From: an uncultured Granulicatella sp.
Lineage (GTDB): Bacteria > Bacillota > Bacilli > Lactobacillales > Aerococcaceae
DNA length: 5,291 bases
Reading direction: 5' to 3'
NCBI GenBank assembly: GCA_937891475.1
Contig: CALATC010000109.1
Coordinates: 1 to 5,291, forward strand
Below are positions 1-4,878 of this stretch, piece after piece; the first letter of the stretch is position 1; each line of letters starts with the position of its first letter. The notes under the pieces were generated by a model, which ran no database searches, was not told the origin of the DNA, and saw only the letters and a program-made list of their open reading frames with translations. A program made the translations under genes and the position numbers.

Positions 1-2
1 AA

Positions 3-22
3 GAGACGACTTAAGTCGTCTC
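3..22 (-). terminator. Perfect 20-bp palindrome (hairpin), possible terminator or IS-internal transcription block
   Basis: GAGACGACTT and AAGTCGTCTC are exact reverse complements, giving an 8-bp stem with a TTAA loop (or 10 bp with no loop). For leftward transcripts from the flippase/glycosyltransferase operon the hairpin would be followed by UU and then whatever lies outside the window, so the U-tract is only hinted at. For rightward transcripts it is followed by A7, which is not a terminator tail. Its place just inside the putative IS end suggests it may stop outside transcription from entering the transposase gene, a known feature of IS elements. That role is inference. Confidence 0.45.
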
Positions 23-29
23 AAAAAAA

Positions 30-53
30 GTCTAACTTTTTGGGGTCACTTCA
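30..53 (-). mobile_element. Terminal inverted repeat of an IS3-family (IS150-group-like) insertion sequence; element lies to the left
   Basis: Read on the minus strand this is TGAAGTGACCCC followed by AAAAAGTTAGAC, opening with the TG typical of IS3-family ends. It closely resembles the IS150-group ends I remember (TGTACTGACCCCAAAAAGTT...). The outer edge would be base 53, so the element extends left, out of the window; no transposase coding is visible in the 29 bases that remain. The edge lies 17 bp past the stop codon of the glycosyltransferase gene. The target duplication cannot be checked because the other end is missing. An isolated end or a degenerate remnant is also possible. Identification rests on memory of family ends, not on a search. 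Confidence 0.6.
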
Positions 54-70
54 AAGTCTTCATTTCATCA

Positions 71-1057
71 TTAATCATGAATTTTCTTATTTTTCTCCAT
101 ATTCGCTAGCATCAATTTTCGATACAGATGAATATTGATTTTTAATGCTAAAGCAGCAATTCTTCTTCCTTTTTGGAAAATAGTATTTTTCGTAATTTCA
201 AAGGCATGTTGTTTCAAGTAGTGACGCACTCTTGGATAATCTGCTAAAGTTTCAAAATCATCTTCCACTAGCATCTTATCTAAAATATAAAAATGTGCGT
301 ACGATAATCGAAAGAATGCTTCTTCTTCCAATTTAGGGAATTGCTGTTTTACTAAATCATAAAATTGTTGATAAATCGTAATATATACTAAATCACGTTC
401 ACGATAAGGATTTGTCGTAATACTTTGTTGTCTATGATAGTAATAATAATACGGTTTCGTATTAACGACATATTTTTTTGCAATTTGAACTAATTGATAG
501 TGATAAAATGCATCTTCATAAATTTTTCCGACTGGAAATTCTATCTTATCAGCAATTTCTTTTCGGATTAATTTATTACATATCGTACCAGGAACTTTTT
601 GTCCAATTAAATATTCTCTTAAAAACTCTTCCCTATTCAATACTAAATACAAATCTTCTCGATCACATTGAGGAGTTTGGTTTGTCGTATAAACATTCAT
701 GACATTACAACTTGAAACATCTGCATTTTCAGCAATAAGTTGTTGATAAAGGGACTCAATCATTTCTTCATGAATGTAATCATCTGAATCAACGAACAAA
801 ACATACTCACCTTTAGCATTTTTTTGTCCTTCATTTCTTGCTGAAGATAGGCCTCCATTTTCTTTATGAATGACTGTTATTCTCTCATCTGTCGTCGCTA
901 ATTCATCACATAGGCGTCCACTTGAATCGGTAGCACCATCATCAACTAATAAAATTTCTAAGTTAGAATAAGTTTGTGTTTGGATAGATTGAACACATTT
1001 TTCTAAATATTGTTCGACATTGTATACGGGAACAATAACACTAATTAATTCACTCAT
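71..1057 (-). CDS. Family 2 glycosyltransferase (GT-A fold), surface polysaccharide/teichoic acid assembly
   Basis: A 328-residue cytoplasmic or membrane-associated glycosyltransferase that should transfer a sugar from a nucleotide-sugar to a lipid-linked glycan. The N-terminal GT-A domain is textbook: SVIVPVYN at 6-13, VDDGATD at 38-44, GGLSSARN at 68-75 and the metal/nucleotide-binding DSDD at 90-93. After about residue 210 comes a basic, aromatic-rich region with a run of five tyrosines in PYYYYYHRQQSI, common in EpsJ/WbbL-like enzymes; the rest is variable and gives no clue to acceptor. No clear transmembrane segment is seen. The ATG is supported by AGAGGA 6 nt upstream, inside the last codons of the flippase gene. 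Only 3 bp separate the two genes, so they are co-transcribed. The coding end is intact, with a TAA, although an IS-like end lies 17 bp further on. Donor sugar and linkage cannot be read from sequence. Confidence 0.9.
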   Translation of the reverse strand: MSELISVIVPVYNVEQYLEKCVQSIQTQTYSNLEILLVDDGATDSSGRLCDELATTDERITVIHKENGGLSSARNEGQKNAKGEYVLFVDSDDYIHEEMIESLYQQLIAENADVSSCNVMNVYTTNQTPQCDREDLYLVLNREEFLREYLIGQKVPGTICNKLIRKEIADKIEFPVGKIYEDAFYHYQLVQIAKKYVVNTKPYYYYYHRQQSITTNPYRERDLVYITIYQQFYDLVKQQFPKLEEEAFFRLSYAHFYILDKMLVEDDFETLADYPRVRHYLKQHAFEITKNTIFQKGRRIAALALKINIHLYRKLMLANMEKNKKIHD

Positions 1058-1060
1058 ATC

Positions 1061-2539
1061 TTATCCTCTCTTCAATACTTTATTTTTTACAGCATTAATG
1101 ACATCATAGAAAATTTCATCTTTGACAAGTGCTAATACAACGACATAATAAATGACACAGCTAACAATTGTTACAAAAATATTGATGAGCAATGCCCCAT
1201 TCACTACCATTTCAATTGGACGAATCCAAGAAATCAATCCATAAATAATGAAAAATCCTGATGAATAGAGAACGTATTTACCAGCATGAATAAATAATTT
1301 TCTTAAATCGATTAACTTATTCTTATTAATTAATAAGATGTCTAATACAATTACTAATAATTCAGCAACAATCGTTGTTAAAATATACCATTCTGGTTTT
1401 GTAATACCTACAGTAGCTAGAATAGAGTTCAATACTAAGTTTAATCCTCCACCAATAAAGTAGAACATCGTTAATTTATTTTCATAGCCTTGTACAAAAA
1501 TAATTTGATTTTCTAAAATTAATGCCATTGCCCATGGAATAGAACGAAGGGCAAATAGGAACACACTAAAGCTAGCATCTAAATACTGCTCCCCTGCATA
1601 TAATACAGTTGCATGACTTGCTAAAATAGCTAATCCAAAATTTAACGGCGTAATACAGAACATAAAAATTCTACCGCCCTTATTGACTAAATCATCATAG
1701 GCTTTCTTATCATTAATTCCTAAATAATACCCAAGTCTTGGAATACTAACACTAACGGCTCCACTAATAACTCCTGAAATAGAAAATACTAATGTTTGAG
1801 CAATCGTGTAATACGATACATATTCGGGTAAAGCAATAGAAGACAAGAACATTCGATCTAAATACGTATAAAGCATCCCAGCATTTGCTAATAAAAGGAT
1901 AGCAATTAACGGTTGAATGACTGCTTTAACATCTTTCCATTGAACCCCAACAAAGTGGACTTCTTTTTTAATCCAGAAGAAACTTGCTAAATAATTTAAT
2001 AGTGTAGCAATGGACATTAAAAAGGCATACGGTACAATATCATGCTCTGTTTTTACAAATGTAAAAATAGAAACAAGCATAAAGATTCGAATAAATAAAG
2101 TCTTATACAAAATAAACGTGTAATTTTCAAATGCTTCATTCATCCATTCAATATTTAAAAACTGTGCAAATACTTGTATCGCCATAATATAATACAATGT
2201 TTTTAATACGGGAGCACCTTCTATTTGGAATGTGATAATAAAATAGACAATGGTTGTAATGACCGTACAAAATAAGGAAATATAAAAGAGTAATGAAAAG
2301 ATCCGATTAATCTCTTGTTTATTTTCCTTTGCCTTACTAATGGCACGAATTCCATAATTATAAATTCCTAAAGTTGCAAAAGGGATAAATAATCCAATGA
2401 AAGTATTCGTAATATTGAAATACCCATACTCTGTTTTATTTAAAATTCTGGCAATATAGGGACCTGTAATTAGTGGAAAAACAATATTTAATACTCGCAT
2501 TAAAAGGTTTGCGATAGCATTTACTTTAATATTTTTCAT
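1061..2539 (-). CDS. Polysaccharide/teichoic acid flippase, Wzx/RfbX family (MOP superfamily), TacF-like by context
   Basis: A 492-residue integral membrane protein of the Polysacc_synt (Wzx) family, which moves undecaprenyl-linked glycans from the inner to the outer face of the membrane. The N-terminus has the family pattern: a short basic head, a first helix from about residue 8, then PLITGPYIARIL and EYGYFN (about residues 22-40), followed by GIYNYGIRAISKAK. Hydrophobic segments recur along the whole length, consistent with 12-14 helices, and the length is normal for the family. GAGGTGA precedes the ATG by a few bases, and an extended -10 promoter lies just upstream. It shares a transcript with the glycosyltransferase gene and sits just past two licD genes. 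In pneumococcus the neighbour of licD1/licD2 is tacF, the flippase for choline-decorated teichoic acid chains, so a TacF-like role is the best guess. A capsule-unit Wzx remains possible. Family assignment is firm; the substrate is inferred. Confidence 0.9.
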   Translation of the reverse strand: MKNIKVNAIANLLMRVLNIVFPLITGPYIARILNKTEYGYFNITNTFIGLFIPFATLGIYNYGIRAISKAKENKQEINRIFSLLFYISLFCTVITTIVYFIITFQIEGAPVLKTLYYIMAIQVFAQFLNIEWMNEAFENYTFILYKTLFIRIFMLVSIFTFVKTEHDIVPYAFLMSIATLLNYLASFFWIKKEVHFVGVQWKDVKAVIQPLIAILLLANAGMLYTYLDRMFLSSIALPEYVSYYTIAQTLVFSISGVISGAVSVSIPRLGYYLGINDKKAYDDLVNKGGRIFMFCITPLNFGLAILASHATVLYAGEQYLDASFSVFLFALRSIPWAMALILENQIIFVQGYENKLTMFYFIGGGLNLVLNSILATVGITKPEWYILTTIVAELLVIVLDILLINKNKLIDLRKLFIHAGKYVLYSSGFFIIYGLISWIRPIEMVVNGALLINIFVTIVSCVIYYVVVLALVKDEIFYDVINAVKNKVLKRG

Positions 2540-2563
2540 AATTCACCTCATTTTACTGGAGAT

Positions 2564-2572
2564 AGTATAGCA
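2564..2572 (-). promoter_or_regulatory. Extended -10 promoter of the flippase/glycosyltransferase operon
   Basis: The minus strand reads TGCTATACT: a TATACT -10 hexamer with the TGn extension. No good TTGACA-like -35 stands 16-18 bp upstream, as is usual for extended -10 promoters. Transcription would begin near 2557, giving a leader of about 18 nt before the flippase ATG. It is the only convincing promoter between the licD terminator and this operon. Confidence 0.6.
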
Positions 2573-2594
2573 AATTCATACAAAGATAGAAACA

Positions 2595-2627
2595 AATATC
2601 CTAGATATTAAACAATTCATAAGAATT
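2595..2627. promoter_or_regulatory. Two short inverted repeats upstream of the flippase promoter, candidate regulator sites
   Basis: AATATC-cta-GATATT (2595-2609) is an exact inverted repeat with a 3-nt centre. AATTC-ataa-GAATT (2614-2627) is a second exact one, 4 bp further upstream of the flippase promoter. They fall at about -40 to -70 relative to the predicted start, a usual position for activator sites. The DNA is very AT-rich, so chance palindromes are likely; no known regulator motif is recognised. The rest of the 189-bp gap (2540-2728) holds only the promoter and the licD terminator. Confidence 0.25.
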
Positions 2628-2677
2628 AAGCAGTTTTCGTTCTTACGATCCTTCTTCTACTACACTTCAACAGACAT

Positions 2678-2711
2678 AAAAAGAAGGCTGGATAAACGTC
2701 CAACCTCTTTT
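2678..2711 (-). terminator. Rho-independent terminator of the licD operon
   Basis: On the minus strand an AAAAGAGGTTGGA arm pairs with TCCAGCCTTCTTTT across a CGTTTA loop, with one bulged base and one G-U pair, and the 3' arm runs into a T-rich tail. It begins 18 bp past the TAA of the second licD gene. It therefore separates licD transcription from the flippase operon, which has its own promoter. In the plus direction the tail is a weaker CTTTTAG. Confidence 0.85.
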
Positions 2712-2728
2712 AGACTTAAACTCCATTA

Positions 2729-3550
2729 TTATTGTTCATCTTTACGATAAGCTTGCAATAAATGACTCTTATAATCAATTTCTTCTTGAGAAGGAACCGT
2801 CATATAGTCCCCATAAAATTGTGAAAGAAATACATCATATTCTTTTGGTGCAGGAACCATCATATCTTCAAATGGTAATTCAATTAATTCTTCAAAAGTT
2901 CCACGAGGGAATACTTCTTTTCGACCATCCTTACCGCAACCAACAAGCCCTTCATATTGTCCATCTTCTTTACGATATTTTTTAATTAAGGCATCGATAC
3001 GATTTCCAAACCAACGTGGATTTACAATTCGTAGCGCATACCACATGATTTTACGGCAAATATCTTTGATAGTACTATCGCCATATTGGACATATTGTAA
3101 TTTAATGTATGCAATCATTCTTAACGTTGCCATTAAATGAGCCTTGTCGATTAATTTGATATCATCATAACGTTCAATTGGGAAAACATCTACGAAGACA
3201 CTTGTATCATGACGATCCACTTTAATATGATCTTCTACAACCGTACGTTCATCTGTCACTACTAAGAAGTTTTGGAAATACCAATCAGAAGTTTCCTTAC
3301 TTAAAATTTTGTAGTAAGGATGTTGATCTTTTTCAACTGCTTCAATGAATTTATCATATTCAGAACGGTACATAGAAATATCAATATCATCATCCCAGGG
3401 AATAAATCCTTTATGGCGAACAGCACCTAATAATGTGCCATAACTGACAAAATACTGAATATCATTTTCCTTACAAATACGATCAATATATTTTAAAATG
3501 TCTAATTGTGTTTGCTTTAATTCTTCTTTTGTTAAATACTTTGGCATCAT
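2729..3550 (-). CDS. licD: LicD-family phosphotransferase (second gene of the licD pair)
   Basis: A 273-residue LicD/Fukutin-like protein (PF04991 family). Family members transfer phosphocholine, or in relatives other phospho-groups such as ribitol-phosphate, from a CDP-activated donor to a glycan. The hallmark block lies at about 38-58: GTLLGAVRHKGF then IPWDDDIDI, with the acidic cluster intact. DVFPIERYDD follows near residue 120, and the family's C-terminal QFYGDYMTVP is near 245-254. There is no signal peptide or membrane helix, so it is cytoplasmic. It starts one base after the stop codon of the other licD gene. Two ATGs stand in tandem: GAGGAG lies 4 nt before the first (3550) and 7 nt before the second (3547). 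The second also gives the better match to the paralog's N-terminus, so the true protein may be 272 residues. It resembles pneumococcal LicD1/LicD2 in size and arrangement; which of the two, and what group it transfers, is not decided by sequence alone. Confidence 0.88.
   Translation of the reverse strand: MMPKYLTKEELKQTQLDILKYIDRICKENDIQYFVSYGTLLGAVRHKGFIPWDDDIDISMYRSEYDKFIEAVEKDQHPYYKILSKETSDWYFQNFLVVTDERTVVEDHIKVDRHDTSVFVDVFPIERYDDIKLIDKAHLMATLRMIAYIKLQYVQYGDSTIKDICRKIMWYALRIVNPRWFGNRIDALIKKYRKEDGQYEGLVGCGKDGRKEVFPRGTFEELIELPFEDMMVPAPKEYDVFLSQFYGDYMTVPSQEEIDYKSHLLQAYRKDEQ
3378..3420. repeat. 43-bp direct repeat, copy 1 (LicD signature region of the downstream licD gene)
   Basis: This stretch matches 4186-4228 at 41 of 43 bases by hand alignment. 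It encodes the RHKGF...DDDIDI signature of the LicD family. The copies are 808 bp apart, in the same orientation and at homologous codons. Confidence 0.85.
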
Positions 3551-3551
3551 G

Positions 3552-4352
3552 CTACTCCTCTTCTTTTAAATAAACTTCCAATTCATGTGGATTGGTTTGT
3601 TTTTCAATTGGAGGTAATGTTAAATAATCTCCATAATATTGTGTTAATAAACGGTCATATTCTTTTGGAATTGGTAAAATATGTCCTTCGAATTCTCCAT
3701 CAATGACTTCATCGAAAATTCCGGCTTCAAATACTTCTTTTTCTTTTAATTTAGAAGCTAATAAGCATTCATATTTTCCATTCGGTTTCGTATATTTTTG
3801 AATGAAATCTTCAATTTTATACGCAAATCTTCTTGGAGACACAGGAAGTAACACAGTCCAGAAAAATGTACGAATCATATCTTTTATCAAACTATCTTTG
3901 TACACAATATTTTTATGCTTACTAAATGATAATAATTTGAAACTTTCTAATTGATAAGTTTTATCTACAGCCTTCAAATCATCAATTCGATCATAGGGGA
4001 AAATATCGATAAAAATTCCACTCTTATAAGTTTTACGATTTCTAGTATCTGTAATCACTGTTTGGTTATCCACTACTTTAATAAAATTATTATAGTAATC
4101 GACATTATTTTCTAATGATAAAATATCATATTGAGATGAAGAAAATTCACGTTTAAAACGTTCATAATCTTTTCTTGGCATCATAATATCAATATCATCA
4201 TCCCAAGGAATAAATCCTTTATGACGAATGGCACCAATTAACGTTCCATAATTAAGAAAATAATGAAGTTTTTCCTTTTTACAAAACTCATCTACTGCTA
4301 AAAGAATGGCTAATTCTCTTTGTTTAACTTCTTCTGTCGTTAATCTTTTCAT
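3552..4352 (-). CDS. licD: LicD-family phosphotransferase (first gene of the licD pair)
   Basis: A 266-residue cytoplasmic LicD-family protein, paralogous to the gene that follows it. The family signature GTLIGAIRHKGF plus IPWDDDIDI is at 36-56. DIFPYDRIDD follows near 118-127 and QYYGDYLTLPP near the C-terminus. All acidic residues of the motif are kept, so both copies look catalytically competent. Outside the motifs the two differ widely, which suggests an old duplication with division of labour, as for pneumococcal LicD1 and LicD2, which modify different sugars of the teichoic acid repeat (known for that species, inferred here). The ATG at 4352 has AGAGG about 8 nt upstream. It leads the operon behind an extended -10 promoter; its last codons carry the Shine-Dalgarno of the next gene, so translation is probably coupled. 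The LicD family also includes capsule phosphotransferases, an alternative role. Confidence 0.88.
   Translation of the reverse strand: MKRLTTEEVKQRELAILLAVDEFCKKEKLHYFLNYGTLIGAIRHKGFIPWDDDIDIMMPRKDYERFKREFSSSQYDILSLENNVDYYNNFIKVVDNQTVITDTRNRKTYKSGIFIDIFPYDRIDDLKAVDKTYQLESFKLLSFSKHKNIVYKDSLIKDMIRTFFWTVLLPVSPRRFAYKIEDFIQKYTKPNGKYECLLASKLKEKEVFEAGIFDEVIDGEFEGHILPIPKEYDRLLTQYYGDYLTLPPIEKQTNPHELEVYLKEEE
3555..3560 (-). promoter_or_regulatory. Ribosome binding site inside the end of the first licD gene, favouring the second ATG of the next
   Basis: GAGGAG is formed by the last two glutamate codons of the upstream licD gene, directly before its TAG. Spacing is 4 nt to the ATG at 3550 and 7 nt to the ATG at 3547. 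The latter is closer to the optimum and agrees with the paralog alignment. Confidence 0.6.
4186..4228. repeat. 43-bp direct repeat, copy 2 (LicD signature region of the upstream licD gene)
   Basis: Partner of 3378-3420, with two G/A differences. Recombination between the copies would delete 808 bp and leave one in-frame hybrid licD gene, because the copies sit at equivalent codons. Confidence 0.85.
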
Positions 4353-4387
4353 TTAAAAATCCTCTTTTATTCAGATATTCCTTGATG

Positions 4388-4396
4388 ATTATAGCA
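4388..4396 (-). promoter_or_regulatory. Extended -10 promoter of the licD operon
   Basis: The minus strand reads TGCTATAAT: a consensus -10 with the TGn extension. No strong -35 stands at 16-18 bp. The predicted start is near 4381, giving a leader of about 28 nt that contains the AGAGG site. The 171-bp divergent gap (4353-4523) contains this promoter and the one for the plus-strand small gene, about 85 bp apart, and no other gene. Confidence 0.65.
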
Positions 4397-4405
4397 CAAC
4401 GGTGC
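4394..4405. promoter_or_regulatory. GCAC-N4-GTGC inverted repeat abutting the licD -10 element, candidate operator
   Basis: GCACAACGGTGC has exact 4-bp arms around AACG and overlaps the TGn extension of the licD promoter, so a protein bound here would block RNA polymerase. It is a GC-rich island in very AT-rich DNA. It is short, and no regulator is identified, so this is a suggestion only. Confidence 0.25.
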
Positions 4406-4477
4406 AAAACAATAAATACACAAGGGATTATTTGAAAAAGTTGCAGTAAAAAAATTAAATTTGGAAAATTTTTCGTA

Positions 4478-4483
4478 TATAAT
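4478..4483 (+). promoter_or_regulatory. Promoter (-10) of the small Rpn-tail gene
   Basis: A consensus TATAAT lies 40 nt before the ATG. The best-spaced -35 candidate is a poor TTAAAT at 4455-4460 (17-bp spacer). The predicted start is near 4490. The strength of the upstream element is uncertain. Confidence 0.5.
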
Positions 4484-4508
4484 AAATAGAAAGACAATCA
4501 TAAAACTC

Positions 4509-4518
4509 AAGGAGGTGA
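4509..4518 (+). promoter_or_regulatory. Perfect Shine-Dalgarno that fixes the start of the small gene
   Basis: AAGGAGGTGA is a ten-base match to the 16S rRNA anti-Shine-Dalgarno. It has 8 nt between GGAGG and the ATG at 4524, which rules out the TTG at 4461 as the start. Such a full match predicts efficient translation. Confidence 0.85.
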
Positions 4519-4523
4519 GAAAA

Positions 4524-4817
4524 ATGCAACATACAACTTCAGGATTAGAAGCAGCAGCTGAAATGTTAAACAATTTAACAGAAGAAGAAATTAGACTTGC
4601 AGAAGAGATTGAAAGAAGACAAAACGAATTTAATCAAGTATTGGAATTTTATTATGAAAATGGTCGTGAAGAAGGAATTGAAATTGGCGAAAAACAAGGG
4701 ATGACAAAAGGACAACTCCTATTGTGCTTCAAATTAAACTTACCAATGGATGAAATCCAAAAACATACAGGATTATCTATTGAAGAAATTGAAGCGTTTA
4801 GAGAAGAATTAAATTAG
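4524..4817 (+). CDS. Small stand-alone protein equivalent to the C-terminal tail of Rpn/PD-(D/E)XK transposase-like nucleases
   Basis: A 97-residue, highly charged, probably all-helical protein. Residues 17-46 form an acidic amphipathic helix (LTEEEIRLAEEIERR...). Next come five glycines exactly four residues apart (47, 51, 55, 59, 63) in the pattern GREEGIEIGEKQG. Last is a small helical module, LPMDEIQKHTGLSIEEIEAFREEL. The glycine repeat plus the 'TGLSxEEIE' ending is characteristic of the C-terminus of Rpn-family proteins (annotated as recombination-promoting nuclease or PDDEXK transposase). The nuclease domain of about 200 residues is absent, and no remnant of it lies upstream, where the divergent licD promoter begins. 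The gene has its own -10 and a perfect Shine-Dalgarno, which argues for a real gene and not a decayed end. In E. coli, short C-terminal Rpn products made from internal starts inhibit the full-length nuclease; a similar role here is inference. Confidence 0.75.
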   Translation: MQHTTSGLEAAAEMLNNLTEEEIRLAEEIERRQNEFNQVLEFYYENGREEGIEIGEKQGMTKGQLLLCFKLNLPMDEIQKHTGLSIEEIEAFREELN

Positions 4818-4833
4818 AAATATAAACACTCCT

Positions 4834-4870
4834 AAAAAAGAGCCTTTCGTTTTCTCTTCGAAGGCTCTTT
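4834..4870. terminator. Bidirectional rho-independent terminator between convergent genes
   Basis: AAAGAGCCTTTCG pairs with CGAAGGCTCTTT (one bulged T) across a loop of about nine bases. Leftward transcripts end in T6, an excellent tail for the right-hand minus-strand gene. Rightward transcripts meet a T-rich but interrupted tail (TTTCGCTTTATTTATTTT), adequate for the small gene. It lies 16 bp past the TAG at 4817 and 8 bp from the TAA at 4879. Confidence 0.9.
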
Positions 4871-4878
4871 CGCTTTAT

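Noticed and set aside
478..702. 74-codon plus-strand open frame
   Set aside because: Lies entirely antisense to the well-supported glycosyltransferase gene, has no good ribosome binding site and its translation looks like no known family.
71..4352. Complete capsule (cps) locus
   Set aside because: No Wzy polymerase, initiating glycosyl-phosphate transferase, or Wzg/Wzd/Wze regulators are present; the paired licD and flippase genes fit a teichoic-acid modification locus better.
4461..4523. Upstream TTG start that would lengthen the small gene by 21 codons
   Set aside because: It would place the consensus TATAAT and the perfect Shine-Dalgarno inside the coding region; the ATG at 4524 has correct spacing.
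4367..4573. 68-codon minus-strand open frame
   Set aside because: Overlaps both divergent promoters and the start of the small plus-strand gene; it lacks a Shine-Dalgarno and is best read as a chance frame in AT-rich DNA.
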